Counted from the stretch's first letter, positions 18,917 to 28,375 are shown. The stretch is DNA of 64,000 nt from Actinomadura terrae (GCF_022751215.1 NZ_JAICDG010000001.1:1302001-1366000); one strand, 5' to 3'. Notes: generated by a model from the sequence alone, not told the origin. Translations and numbers: made by a program.

Positions 18917-20071
18917 TCACCTCCGGAGGCCGGAGCCCTTCAGTGGCGCCCGCAGGCTCTCGCCGAGGCAGGCGATCTGGCGGACGCCCGCCGTCCACTC
19001 GACCTGGCGAGGGTAGAGCCACGCGATCTGCTCGGGCTCGCGGCCGGGGGTGAACGCCCGGGCCGAACGCCGGTTGCAGAGCTTGTCGGCCCGGTTCTCG
19101 ATCGCGTCCTGCCCGGGGTAGGCCCCGGCCGGCAGGTTCTGCACCCAGTACACGACGGTCCAGTGCGGACCCGAGCAGGGCCGGCCCGGCAGGCTCCCGG
19201 TGCCGTCCGCCCGCTTCCCGAAGCAGTCGCCGACCGCGAACTCGCCGAGGGTCTTCGCCTTCGGGTCCACCGACGCCGCGATCGGGGCCGTGAGCCTCCC
19301 CGGGCCCGTGTAGCGGACGGCGCACGTCACGCCCCGGTCGCCCCTGTCCCACCCGAAGCTGTCCGGCTGGATGGAGTAGATGTGCAGGTCGTTGGCGAAC
19401 CGGCTCTTGGCCAGCGACCTGAGCTCGCGCACGCACGCCGCGGTCGCCTGGACGATCACCTCCCCGTCGCCCGGATAGGGGCCGTCGGCGAGCCGCGTCT
19501 TCGCCATGATCTCGCCGTCGTGCGGGCGGGAGCAGGGCAGCGCTGTGACGAGGCGGTCGCTGGTGTTCCGGTTGAACCCGGTGAAGCAGTCCCCGACCCG
19601 CAGCGTCGCGATGAAGACCTTGCTGCTCCCGCGGATGTGGCCCGCCTCGTCCCGGTCCGCCGAGACCAGCGAGGAGACCACCATGACCGCCACCACCGCC
19701 ACGGCCACGCCCCAGGTGAGGGACGCGGCGATGCCGCCGATCGCGAGCCCCTTGCCCTTCCCGCCGCGCCGCGCGATCCGGACCAGGGCGACGATGCCGA
19801 ACCCGATCCCGAACAGCGCCAGCCCGCAGAGCCCGGTGACGAGGGAGACGATCGCGAACGGCTCCCTGCGCTCGTCGCCCCAGGGGTCGGCCCACGGGTC
19901 GGAGGCCGACCCGGCCGGCGGGAGAGGAGGAGGTCCGGCCGGGCCAGGGGGAGGGGGAGGGGTCGGCCCGGCCGGACCTGAGGACGGGGGCGAGGGCTCC
20001 CCCGGGAGCGCCCGATCCGGTGCCGGTTCGGGCCTCTCCGAAAAGTCGTCAGTACTCGGTGGCGTGCTCAC
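18917..20071 (-). CDS. DUF4190 / septum-formation-domain membrane protein (paralogue A)
   Basis: The 384-residue product has a Pro-rich cytoplasmic head (about 55 residues) and a DUF4190-like pair of TM helices (AIVSLVTGLCGLALFGIGFG and an Ala/Val-rich segment). An extracellular Cys-containing region carries two repeats of the VGDCF ... RPHDGEI type (GDCFTGFN, GDCFGKRA), like the septum-formation domain PF13845. Its exact role is unknown. GTG 20071 has TAGGGT (20078-20083) 6 nt upstream, so it is leaderless. It is a paralogue of the next gene upstream and shares an upstream motif with it. It converges on secDF with a 4-bp gap. Confidence 0.75.
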   Translation of the reverse strand: MSTPPSTDDFSERPEPAPDRALPGEPSPPSSGPAGPTPPPPPGPAGPPPLPPAGSASDPWADPWGDERREPFAIVSLVTGLCGLALFGIGFGIVALVRIARRGGKGKGLAIGGIAASLTWGVAVAVVAVMVVSSLVSADRDEAGHIRGSSKVFIATLRVGDCFTGFNRNTSDRLVTALPCSRPHDGEIMAKTRLADGPYPGDGEVIVQATAACVRELRSLAKSRFANDLHIYSIQPDSFGWDRGDRGVTCAVRYTGPGRLTAPIAASVDPKAKTLGEFAVGDCFGKRADGTGSLPGRPCSGPHWTVVYWVQNLPAGAYPGQDAIENRADKLCNRRSARAFTPGREPEQIAWLYPRQVEWTAGVRQIACLGESLRAPLKGSGLRR

Positions 20072-20126
20072 GGAGGGACCCTAGCGAGCGCCGCCGGGCG
20101 CACATCTGATTGACAAGAGTTGACTC

Positions 20127-20140
20127 CAAGTCGTGATCAT
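20127..20140. promoter_or_regulatory. Shared upstream motif, copy 1
   Basis: CAAGTCGTGATCAT lies 56 bp before the start of paralogue A. A 13/14 match stands at about the same distance before paralogue B (21393-21406). It is possibly an operator or alternative-sigma -35 region. Confidence 0.45.
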
Positions 20141-20170
20141 TGCTTAAAGTCACTGAAGCGTCACTTCGGT

Positions 20171-21328
20171 TCAGGCCCGGGTCGGCTGGGGGACGACCGG
20201 CTCGCTGAGCCGGCTGCCGCTGCCCTTGGGGGCGGTCACGTAGCAGACGACCGAGCGGTCGCCCGACTCCCAGCCCGCCTTGGACGTGTGCCCGAACCAG
20301 CCGTTGACCGGTACCCGCGGCCGGTGCTTCCTGAAGAGGCTCGCCATTCTGCGCTGGCACCCCGCCCCGGCCTTCTTCTCGACGGCCCTGTCGCCCGGGA
20401 ACGGGCCGCGCGGCAGCGAGTACCGGTGCGTGAGCTGCGCGTCGTGCCGCTTCATGCAGTCGATGAGGCGGACGCTGGGGGCGTCCTTCTTCTTCGGCAG
20501 GTCGAAGCAGGCCCCCGCCTGGAGTTCGTTCCACCTGCGCAACTCGTATCCGAGGGCGCTCACCGGCCCGGTGAGCCGGGTCGTCTCCGGCCCGGCGACC
20601 GCACACCGTACTTCGCGGTCGCGCGGCCAGGTGGCCTTCTGCGGCGGGAGCGCCACGATCTCGCCGCCCTCGACCGGCATGATGGTGTGGAAGCGCTCCT
20701 TCAACCGCTGGTCGCAGCCCTTGCGGCCGGCGATGCTCGCCTCGTCCTGACCGGGCCACGCGCTCTCCGGCAGGTTGTAGGCGGCGACGACCTCCGCCTC
20801 GTGCGGACGGTCGCACGGGACGAGTTCGGTCTCGGTGTCCAGCCGTCCGCGCGGGAGGTCGAAGCACTCGCCGACCTTGGGATACACGAGGACGGTCGGT
20901 GCGTCCCCGGCGGCGGTCCCGTCCCTCGGGTCCCGCACGGCCAGCAGCAGGGCAGCGCCGATCGAGACGACCACCACCCAGGTCAGCGCGGCGGCGAGGC
21001 CGCCGACGGCGAGCCCCCTGCCCTGCGCGCCGGTGCGGCCCGTCCGCACGAACACGGCGATCGCGAATCCGATCGTGAGCACGACCATCCCGAGGAGGCC
21101 GGTGACCAGCGCGGCGATCGCCAGCCTGTCCGTCGGACGGCGCGGGGGCGCGAACAACGCCCCGTACGGCTGCCCCTCCGCCGCGGGCCACTGCGCCGCT
21201 CCCGGCATCGGGGGCGGTGCGGGCGCGCCGGGCGGCGGGGGCGGTGTCACCGGGGCCCAGGCCGGAGTCGGAGCCGGAGCGGGGTGGGATCGCGTTTCCT
21301 CGGGAGGCGGGTCGTCGTTCGGTGGCAT
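20171..21328 (-). CDS. DUF4190 / septum-formation-domain membrane protein (paralogue B)
   Basis: The 385-residue protein has the same architecture as its downstream neighbour: a Pro-rich head, a DUF4190-type TM pair (LAIAALVTGLLGMVVLTIGFA and LAAALTWVVVVSIGAALLL) and an outer domain with paired motifs VGECFDLPRGRL / CDRPHEAEV and AGACFDLPKKKD / CMKRHDAQL. The duplication is probably local. ATG 21328 gives a protein collinear with paralogue A; upstream in-frame codons would add residues without support. The function is unknown. Confidence 0.75.
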   Translation of the reverse strand: MPPNDDPPPEETRSHPAPAPTPAWAPVTPPPPPGAPAPPPMPGAAQWPAAEGQPYGALFAPPRRPTDRLAIAALVTGLLGMVVLTIGFAIAVFVRTGRTGAQGRGLAVGGLAAALTWVVVVSIGAALLLAVRDPRDGTAAGDAPTVLVYPKVGECFDLPRGRLDTETELVPCDRPHEAEVVAAYNLPESAWPGQDEASIAGRKGCDQRLKERFHTIMPVEGGEIVALPPQKATWPRDREVRCAVAGPETTRLTGPVSALGYELRRWNELQAGACFDLPKKKDAPSVRLIDCMKRHDAQLTHRYSLPRGPFPGDRAVEKKAGAGCQRRMASLFRKHRPRVPVNGWFGHTSKAGWESGDRSVVCYVTAPKGSGSRLSEPVVPQPTRA

Positions 21329-21392
21329 GATCACGTCCGGGACGGTAACCAGGGCGTCCGACAAAAGCGGCATTCTCCGCAAAGTCCGTAGT

Positions 21393-21406
21393 CAAGTTGT
21401 GATCAT
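21393..21406. promoter_or_regulatory. Shared upstream motif, copy 2
   Basis: CAAGTTGTGATCAT lies 65 bp before the start of paralogue B and matches copy 1 at 13 of 14 positions. Confidence 0.45.
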
Positions 21407-21530
21407 GGAACGTGACAGGTGACGCGCCGCCGGGCGCCGTTCACCCGCTGATGATCTCCGCTCCTTCCGTCGGACACCCGGCCCTGGTGATCTTCTCCAG
21501 GTTCGTCCCATTGCTGCGGAAGGTTTACTT

Positions 21531-23288
21531 GTGTCTCGTTTGTCCCGATGGTTGGGTGTACCGGCCCTGGTCGCGCTCGCAGCCGGCACGGCGGTCCCGG
21601 CAGCGCACGCAGGGCAGGCAGCGCCCGTCGACGTCCAGCTCCTCTCCATCACCGACTTCCACGGCTACCTCCAGCCCTACAACGACGCCGCGAACGGCGA
21701 GGTGCAGCTCCCGGACGGCACGAAGATCAAGGTGGGCGGCGCCGCGTACAACGCCGCGCACCTCAAGCGGCTGCGCGAGGGCCAGCGCAACTCGATCCTG
21801 TTCTCGGTCGGGGACAACTTCAGCGGCTGGCCGTTCGAGGTCGACGCGTTCCGCGACGAGCCGACCGTCGAGGTCCTCAACAAGCTCGGCGTCCAGTTCT
21901 CGGCGACCGGCAACCACGAGCTGGACGTGTCCGCCGGGTTCCTCAAGGACCACATGGAGCGCGGCCGCTGCTTCGGCGAGGTGAACGTGGACAGCTGCTT
22001 CACCGACTCCACCGGCAGGCGGTTCCGCGGCGCGCGGTTCCCCTTCCTCAGCGGGAACATCGTCAGCGCGAGGTCGGGCAGGCCGATCCTCCCGCCCTAC
22101 AACATCCAGTGGGTGAGCGGCGACCGCGGCCGCAAGATGCCGGTCGGGTTCATCAACCTGACCGTCCCGGACACGCCCGTCGGCTCCACCTCCTACCAGC
22201 CCGAGCTGCGCGCCCTCCCGCTGCTGGAGACCGCGAACCGGTACGCGGCCGAGCTGAAGCGGCAGGGGGTGCGGGCGATCGTCGCGAACGTCCACGACGG
22301 CGGCTCGGCGGACGGCGCGGGCTTCAACGGCTGCAAGGCGCCCTGGGGCCCGGTCATCGACTTCGCGAAGCAGGCGTCCCCCGACATCGACGCGATCTTC
22401 ACCGGGCACTGGCACGCCGGGTTCAACTGCGTGATCCCCGACCCGGCGGGCGCGCCGCGTCCGGTGATCGAGGGCCTCAACCACGGCCGCCTGATCAGCG
22501 AGATCGACCTGCGGCTCGACCGGAGCGGCGAGGTGCTGCGGGGCGAGACCAGGGCCGTCAACCACCCGGTGACCCGCGACGTCCCCGCCGACCCGGAGGT
22601 CAAGCGGATCGCCGACTACTGGAAGGCGCGCGGCGACCAGCGGTTCGCCGAGCCCGTCGCCCGGCAGAAGGGCGACTTCACCCGGACGCAGAACGCCCAG
22701 GGCGAGAGCACCATGGGCGACCTCGCGGCCGACGTCCAGTACTGGACGGCCGGGCAGTCCCGGAAGGGCCGCGCCGACCTCGCCCTCGTCGCGACCAAGC
22801 CGCTCAAGGGCTCCAACGCCGTCACCCGCGACCTGCCCTACGCGAAGGGCACCGGCGCCGGGGACGAGGACGGCCGCGTGACCTTCGGTGAGGCCTGGAA
22901 CGCCTACGGGTACGGCAACCCGGTCCTGACCGTCTCGGTGACCGGCGAGCAGATCCACCAGGCCCTGGAGCAGCAGTGGCAGGGCGGGAAGTTCGCGCCG
23001 TTCGCGGTGTCCGGGAACGTCCGGTACCGGTACGACGCGTCCCGTCCGGAGGGCGACCGCGTCGACCCCGCGGACGTCAGCATCGGCGGCCGCCCGCTCG
23101 ACCCGGCGCGGCGGTACCGGCTGGCCGCGCTCGCCTACACGCTGATCGGCGCCGACGGCTACACCGCGTTCACCGGATTCGGCGACGCCTACCGCAACGA
23201 CCTGCCCGACCACGAGGCGTTCATCGCCTACCTCAAGGCCAAGGGCACGATCGAGCCCGCGCCCCTGAACCGCGTCACCGCGGGCTGA
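21531..23288 (+). CDS. Secreted bifunctional metallophosphatase / 5'-nucleotidase
   Basis: UshA-type enzymes hydrolyse extracellular nucleotides to nucleosides and phosphate. The 585-residue precursor has a Sec signal peptide (VPALVALAAGTAVPAAHA, cleaved near residue 27). The calcineurin-like metallophosphatase domain shows LLSITDFHGYL, VGDNFSGWP, ATGNHELD and GHWHAGFNC, all metal-ligand motifs. The C-terminal 5'-nucleotidase domain includes GESTMGDLAADVQYW and YTLIGADGYTAFTGF. GTG 21531 follows GGAAGG. A terminator follows at 23309-23337. Confidence 0.92.
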   Translation: MSRLSRWLGVPALVALAAGTAVPAAHAGQAAPVDVQLLSITDFHGYLQPYNDAANGEVQLPDGTKIKVGGAAYNAAHLKRLREGQRNSILFSVGDNFSGWPFEVDAFRDEPTVEVLNKLGVQFSATGNHELDVSAGFLKDHMERGRCFGEVNVDSCFTDSTGRRFRGARFPFLSGNIVSARSGRPILPPYNIQWVSGDRGRKMPVGFINLTVPDTPVGSTSYQPELRALPLLETANRYAAELKRQGVRAIVANVHDGGSADGAGFNGCKAPWGPVIDFAKQASPDIDAIFTGHWHAGFNCVIPDPAGAPRPVIEGLNHGRLISEIDLRLDRSGEVLRGETRAVNHPVTRDVPADPEVKRIADYWKARGDQRFAEPVARQKGDFTRTQNAQGESTMGDLAADVQYWTAGQSRKGRADLALVATKPLKGSNAVTRDLPYAKGTGAGDEDGRVTFGEAWNAYGYGNPVLTVSVTGEQIHQALEQQWQGGKFAPFAVSGNVRYRYDASRPEGDRVDPADVSIGGRPLDPARRYRLAALAYTLIGADGYTAFTGFGDAYRNDLPDHEAFIAYLKAKGTIEPAPLNRVTAG

Positions 23289-23308
23289 CGCCGTACCGGA
23301 CAAGGTCC

Positions 23309-23337
23309 CCGTGGCCGGGGGACGCACCCGGCCACGG
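23309..23337. terminator. Terminator between convergent nucleotidase and GH15 genes
   Basis: A perfect 11-bp stem (CCGTGGCCGGG 23309-23319, CCCGGCCACGG 23327-23337) has a 7-nt loop. Confidence 0.8.
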
Positions 23338-23346
23338 ATCGGCCCC

Positions 23347-23418
23347 CGCTCAGGCGAGCGGCGGCGACTGCTCTTCGGTTTCCGCTCAGGCGAGCGGCGA
23401 CTGGTGCTCGTCGGTCTC
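23347..23418. repeat. 36-bp imperfect duplication of the GH15 gene 3' end
   Basis: The segment 23383-23418, holding the last codons and the stop of the GH15 gene, is repeated at 23347-23382. The first 17 bp are identical and the rest is similar. Confidence 0.75.
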
Positions 23419-25296
23419 CGCCATGATGACCTGCATCACCGCGTTGATCAGCGCCAGGTGCGTGAACGCCTGCGGGAAGTTGCCGAGGTGCCGCCCGGTG
23501 TGCGGGTCGATCTCCTCGGCGTAGAGCTGCAACGGGCTCGCATACGACAGCAGCTTCTCGCACAGCGCCCGCGCCCGCTCCAGCTCACCGATCATCACCA
23601 GTGTGCTGACCAGCCAGAACGAGCAGATCGTGAAGGTGCCCTCCTCCGACTCGAAACCGTCGTCGGTCTCGGTCGCCCGGTACCGCAGGACGAGGTCGTC
23701 CTCCGACAGCTCGTCGGCGATCGCGAGGACGGTCTCGCGCACCCGCTTGTCGTCGGCGGGCAGGAACCCCAGCAGCGGGATCAGCAGCGCCGACGCGTCC
23801 AGCGTCGTCGCCCCGTAGTGCGCGGTGAACACGCCCCGCTCGTCGAGCGCGTTGGCGAGCACGTCGGCGTGGATCTCGTCGGCCGCGTCCTGCCAGCGGA
23901 CCGCCCGGTCCTGGTCGCCGCGCACCCGCGCGAGCCGTGCGCCGCGGTCGGCCGCCACCCAGCAGAAGATCTTGGACGAGGTGAAGTGCTGCGGCTCCCC
24001 GCGCACCTCCCACATGCCACAGTCCGGGATCTTCCAGTTGGCGAGCGCGTCCTCGACCTGCTTGACGACGATCTTCCAGAGCCGGTCGTCGAGCCGGTCG
24101 CGCTTGCGCACGAACAGGTAGATGGAGCCGATGATCGCGCCCCACACGTCGTGCTGCGCCTGCATGTACGCCTCGTTGCCGATGCGCACCGGACGGGCGT
24201 TGTCGTAGCCGGACAGGTGCTCCAGCGTCGACTCGGGCAGCTCCTCGCGCCCGTCCAGCCCGTACATGATCTGGAGCTTGCCCTCGGCCGCCTCGGCGAC
24301 GTCGGTGATGAAGTAGAAGAAGTCGTTGGCCTCCCAGTCGTAGCCGAGCGTGTAGAACGCCCACAGCGCCATCGTGGAGTCGCGGATCCAGGTGTAGCGG
24401 TAGTCCCAGTTCCGGTCCCCGCCCGGCGTCTCGGGCAGCGACGTCGTCGCCGCGGCCGCCACCGCACCCGACGGCGCGAACGTCAGCCCCTTCAGCGTCA
24501 GCGCACTGCGCTGGAGGTGGCTGCGCCACGGATGGTCGGGGAAGCGCCCCCGGTCCAGCCAGTGCTGCCAGTGGTGGACGGTCCAGACGAGCCGCTCCTG
24601 CGCGGCCGCGTAGCTGGCGGGCGCCTCGTGCTCGCTCCACGACAGCGCGACGAACCGCGCCTCGCCCTGCTTGAGCAGCGTCCTGGACGTGGCGAGCGAC
24701 CCCTCGAAGCCGACGTTCATGTCGGTGGTGAGCCGCAGCCCGATCCCGTTCCCGCGCGCGACCGCCTCGTGGTACCCGGAGCCGGTGTGCTCCCAGCGGG
24801 CGGGCGTCTGCCCGTAGTCGAAGACCGGCATGCAGTCGAGCCTGACCTGCACCTGCCCGTTGACGCACCGCACCATCCGCAGCAGGACGTGGTCGGCGTC
24901 ATAGTCGGTGGGCGCCCTGCGGTGGGTGTGGGAGCGTTCCGTCTCGTGGTGCCAGGGCCCCATGAGCAGGGCGTCGGTCACCACCAGCCAGCCCCCGTGC
25001 ACCCACCATGTGGTCTCCATCACCATCGTGCCCGGTATGTAGCGTTGCGCGGCGGGCACCTCCACGCCCGCCGGGCCGACCCGGAAGTACCCGGCGTCCC
25101 GGTCCAGGATGGAGCCGAACACGCTGGGCGAGTCCATCCGCGGCAGGCACATCCACTCGATGTTGCCGCTCGGGGCGACCAGCGCTGTCGTCTCGCAGTC
25201 GGACAGGAACCCGAAATCGGCGATGGGGGCGAACGGATCTCCCGCCCGGCCACCCGCGACCTTCGGCCTCACGACCTCACCTCCCTGATCCATCAT
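23386..25296 (-). CDS. Glycoside hydrolase family 15 protein (trehalase/glucoamylase-like)
   Basis: The 636-residue cytoplasmic protein has the GH15 layout. The N-terminal beta-domain has IADFGFLSDCETTALVAPSG and IEWMCLPRMDSPSVFG. The (alpha/alpha)6 catalytic barrel contains NWDYRYTWIRDSTMALWA (near residue 300), with the catalytic Glu expected in the C-terminal EEGTFTICSFW stretch. Mycobacterial homologues of this length act on trehalose, so trehalase is the best guess; glucoamylase remains possible. ATG 25296 has GGGAGAGAGGGA just upstream on this strand; a second ATG follows at once. Confidence 0.9.
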   Translation of the reverse strand: MMDQGGEVVRPKVAGGRAGDPFAPIADFGFLSDCETTALVAPSGNIEWMCLPRMDSPSVFGSILDRDAGYFRVGPAGVEVPAAQRYIPGTMVMETTWWVHGGWLVVTDALLMGPWHHETERSHTHRRAPTDYDADHVLLRMVRCVNGQVQVRLDCMPVFDYGQTPARWEHTGSGYHEAVARGNGIGLRLTTDMNVGFEGSLATSRTLLKQGEARFVALSWSEHEAPASYAAAQERLVWTVHHWQHWLDRGRFPDHPWRSHLQRSALTLKGLTFAPSGAVAAAATTSLPETPGGDRNWDYRYTWIRDSTMALWAFYTLGYDWEANDFFYFITDVAEAAEGKLQIMYGLDGREELPESTLEHLSGYDNARPVRIGNEAYMQAQHDVWGAIIGSIYLFVRKRDRLDDRLWKIVVKQVEDALANWKIPDCGMWEVRGEPQHFTSSKIFCWVAADRGARLARVRGDQDRAVRWQDAADEIHADVLANALDERGVFTAHYGATTLDASALLIPLLGFLPADDKRVRETVLAIADELSEDDLVLRYRATETDDGFESEEGTFTICSFWLVSTLVMIGELERARALCEKLLSYASPLQLYAEEIDPHTGRHLGNFPQAFTHLALINAVMQVIMAETDEHQSPLA

Positions 25297-25646
25297 TCCC
25301 TCTCTCCCGCGATGCGTACGCCACGGCGGGCGGAGTGTCCCCCGCGCTCGCCCTGCCGTCCGCCCGCCGTTCCCCCGGCCCGGCGCGGCGCCCGTCGAAG
25401 CGGACTGGATTAGACCACTATCCAGCCTCTGACCTGGGCATACGTTCTGCCGAGGACGGGGCGCCGAGGAAGACCCGACATCGCGGGTACAGTCCGGGCA
25501 AACAGGGCAGCGGACCCTCCGCCGCCTGGGGAAACGCCGTCGCCTGCGCAGACACCGTCGCCTGGGGAGTCGCGACGGCGGCCGTCCCCGGGGGAGCCGG
25601 GTTCGGAACTGCCGCTGGGTGGAACCGGAGCGAGAAGGAGCTCCCC
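25297..25646. promoter_or_regulatory. 350-bp divergent intergenic region, GH15 / ppdK
   Basis: No gene is seen. The region holds the divergent promoters of the GH15 gene and ppdK and one recognisable site, a DasR-like box at 25404-25419. The right part (25520-25600) has a loose GCCTGGGGA/GTCGCCTG repetition of no clear meaning. Confidence 0.6.
25404..25419. promoter_or_regulatory. DasR-responsive-element-like site
   Basis: ACTGGATTAGACCACT matches 14 of 16 bases of the DasR operator ACTGGTCTAGACCACT known from Streptomyces. It lies within a larger inverted repeat CTGGAT-N9-ATCCAG (25405-25425), 228 bp before ppdK and 108 bp before the GH15 gene. DasR is a GntR-family sensor of amino-sugar phosphates. 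Confidence 0.55.
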
Positions 25647-28364
25647 GTGGCGAAGTTCGTGTACGACTTCACTGAGGGAAACAAGGACCTCAAGGATCTG
25701 CTGGGAGGCAAGGGCGCCAACCTGGCCGAGATGACCAACCTCGGCCTGCCGGTCCCTCCCGGATTCACGATCACCGCGGAGGCGTGCCGGCACTACCTCG
25801 CGCACGGGTCGCCGCCCGAGGGACTGGCCGGCGAGGTGGACCGCCACCTCGCCGCGCTGGAGGAGGCGATGGGCAAGCGGCTCGGCCACCCCGACGACCC
25901 GCTGCTGGTCAGCGTCCGGTCGGGGGCCAAGTTCAGCATGCCGGGGATGATGGAGACCGTCCTCAACGTCGGGTTGAACGACGAGTCGGTGCGGGGCCTC
26001 GCCGCCCAGTCGGGCGACGAGCGGTTCGCGTGGGACTCCTACCGGCGGCTGATCCAGATGTTCGGCAGGACCGTCCTCGGGATCGACGGCGACGAGTTCG
26101 AGGACGCCGTCGAGGACGTCAAGGACGCCCGCGGCACCAAGGACGACGCCGACCTGCTCGCCGAGGACTACCGCGACCTCGTCGGGCGCTTCAAGGCCAT
26201 CGTGCGCGACCGGGCGGGACGGGAGTTCCCCTCCGACCCGCGCGAGCAGATGGACCTCGCCGTCCGGGCCGTGTTCGACTCCTGGAACGCCCCCCGCGCG
26301 ATCCTGTACCGCCGCCAGGAGCGCATCCCCGTCGACCTCGGCACCGCCGTGAACATCTGCTCGATGGTCTTCGGCAACCTCGGCGCCGACTCCGGGACGG
26401 GCGTCGCCTTCACCCGCGACCCCGCCACCGGGCAGCAGGGGATCTACGGCGACTACCTCCAGAACGCGCAGGGCGAGGACGTCGTCGCCGGCATCCGCAA
26501 CACGGTTGCGCTGACCGAGCTGGAGCGCATCGACAAGGGCTCCTACGACCGCCTCCTTGAGATCATGGAGACGCTGGAGAACCACTACCGCGACATGTGC
26601 GACATCGAGTTCACGATCGAGCGCGGCAAGCTGTGGATGCTCCAGACCCGGGTCGGCAAGCGCACCGCCGCCGCGGCGTTCCGCATCGCCTGCCAGCTCC
26701 TCGACCAGGGCCTCATCGACGTGGACGAGGCCGCCCGCCGCGTCACCGGCGGCCAGCTCGCCCAGCTCATGTTCCCGCGCTTCGCCACCGGCGGCGGGGG
26801 CGGCGACGTCACACGGTTGACGACCGGGATGAACGCCTCGCCGGGCGCCGCCGTCGGCAAGGTCGTGTTCACCTCCGAGCGTGCCGTGGAGCTGGCCGGC
26901 CGCGGCGAGGACGTCATCCTCGTCCGCCGCGAGACCAACCCCGACGACCTCGCCGGGATGGTCGCGGCCAGGGGCGTGCTGACGTCCCGGGGCGGCAAGA
27001 CCTCGCACGCCGCCGTCGTCGCGCGCGGCATGGGCAAGACCTGCGTCTGCGGCGCCGAGGAGCTCGACGTGGACGTCAAGGCGGGGCGCTTCACCGCGCC
27101 CGGCGGCGTCACCGTGGGCGAGGGCGAGGTGATCTCCATCGACGGCTCGTCCGGCGAGGTCTACCTCGGCGAGGTGCCGGTGGAGGACTCGCCCGTCGTC
27201 CGCTACTTCGAGGGCGAGCTGACCGATGCGAGCGGCGACGAGCTGGTCCGGGCCGTCGACCGGATCATGGCGCACGCCGACGCGCGCGCCGCGCTGAAGG
27301 TCCGCGCGAACGCCGACACCCCCGAGGACGCCGCTCGCGCCCGCCGCTTCGGCGCCGCCGGGATCGGGCTCTGCCGCACCGAGCACATGTTCCTCGGCGA
27401 CCGCCGGCAGCTCGTCGAGAAGCTGATCCTCGCCGAGGACGACGCCGGGCGCCAGGCGGCGCTGGACGCCCTCGAACCACTCCAGCGCCAGGACTTCGAG
27501 GGCATCTTCGAGGCCATGGACGGGCTGCCGGTCACGATCCGGCTCATCGACCCGCCGCTGCACGAGTTCCTCCCCGACATCACCGAGCTGTCGGTCAAGG
27601 TGGCCCTCGCCGGAGACGGCGCGGACCCGCAGGACCGGAGACTGCTCGAGGCAGTCAACCGACTGCACGAACAGAACCCTATGTTGGGACTGCGGGGTGT
27701 GCGCCTCGGTTTGGTGATTCCCGGGTTGTTCTCGATGCAGGTTCGAGCGATAGCCGAGGCCGCGGCGTCGCGGCGGCGCGCGGGCGGCGACCCCCGTCCG
27801 GAGATCATGATCCCGCTCGTGGGCGCCGTGCAGGAGCTGGAGGCCGTCCGCGAGGAGGCCCGCGGCATCCTGGACGAGGTGCGCGACGCCACCGGGGTCG
27901 ACGTCCCGGCGCTGATCGGCACCATGATCGAGCTGCCGCGGGCCGCGCTGACCGCCGGGCAGATCGCCGAGGCCGCCGAGTTCTTCTCCTTCGGCACCAA
28001 CGACCTCACCCAGACGACGTGGGGCTTCTCCCGCGACGACGTCGAGGCCGCGTTCTTCTCGCGGTACCTGGAGCTCGGCATCTTCGGCGTCTCGCCGTTC
28101 GAGACCCTCGACCGCGACGGCGTCGGGCGGCTCGTCCGCATCGCCGCCGAGGAGGGCCGCAAGGCACGGCCGGGGATCAAGCTCGGCATCTGCGGCGAGC
28201 ACGGCGGCGACCCCGACTCCGTCCACTTCTGCCACGAGGTCGGCCTGGACTACGTGTCCTGCTCGCCGTTCCGCATCCCGATCGCCAGGCTGGAGGCGGG
28301 ACGCGCCGCGATCGAGGCGGACGTCGCCTCGAACGGAGCCTCCGGGGGTAGTGACAGCCGTTAG
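25647..28364 (+). CDS. ppdK: Pyruvate, phosphate dikinase
   Basis: PPDK interconverts pyruvate + ATP + Pi and PEP + AMP + PPi, allowing gluconeogenic PEP formation. The 905-residue protein has the N-terminal ATP-grasp domain (LLGGKGANLAEM at 18-29), the phosphohistidine domain with catalytic His about residue 454 in GGKTSHAAVVARG and the C-terminal TIM-barrel with GLCRTEHMF and GTNDLTQ. GTG 25647 is supported by AAGGAG (25635-25640). A stretch encoding about residues 672-704 has unusual codons (ATA, TTG, CCT, CGA) and about 60% GC. A DasR-like box upstream suggests control by amino-sugar or carbon status. Confidence 0.95.
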   Translation: MAKFVYDFTEGNKDLKDLLGGKGANLAEMTNLGLPVPPGFTITAEACRHYLAHGSPPEGLAGEVDRHLAALEEAMGKRLGHPDDPLLVSVRSGAKFSMPGMMETVLNVGLNDESVRGLAAQSGDERFAWDSYRRLIQMFGRTVLGIDGDEFEDAVEDVKDARGTKDDADLLAEDYRDLVGRFKAIVRDRAGREFPSDPREQMDLAVRAVFDSWNAPRAILYRRQERIPVDLGTAVNICSMVFGNLGADSGTGVAFTRDPATGQQGIYGDYLQNAQGEDVVAGIRNTVALTELERIDKGSYDRLLEIMETLENHYRDMCDIEFTIERGKLWMLQTRVGKRTAAAAFRIACQLLDQGLIDVDEAARRVTGGQLAQLMFPRFATGGGGGDVTRLTTGMNASPGAAVGKVVFTSERAVELAGRGEDVILVRRETNPDDLAGMVAARGVLTSRGGKTSHAAVVARGMGKTCVCGAEELDVDVKAGRFTAPGGVTVGEGEVISIDGSSGEVYLGEVPVEDSPVVRYFEGELTDASGDELVRAVDRIMAHADARAALKVRANADTPEDAARARRFGAAGIGLCRTEHMFLGDRRQLVEKLILAEDDAGRQAALDALEPLQRQDFEGIFEAMDGLPVTIRLIDPPLHEFLPDITELSVKVALAGDGADPQDRRLLEAVNRLHEQNPMLGLRGVRLGLVIPGLFSMQVRAIAEAAASRRRAGGDPRPEIMIPLVGAVQELEAVREEARGILDEVRDATGVDVPALIGTMIELPRAALTAGQIAEAAEFFSFGTNDLTQTTWGFSRDDVEAAFFSRYLELGIFGVSPFETLDRDGVGRLVRIAAEEGRKARPGIKLGICGEHGGDPDSVHFCHEVGLDYVSCSPFRIPIARLEAGRAAIEADVASNGASGGSDSR

Positions 28365-28375
28365 CCAGCTGGGCG

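Noticed and set aside
25410..28235. Long reading frame antisense to ppdK (941 codons)
   Set aside because: It is a by-product of third-position GC bias opposite a clearly conserved gene; there is no start signal or recognisable domain.
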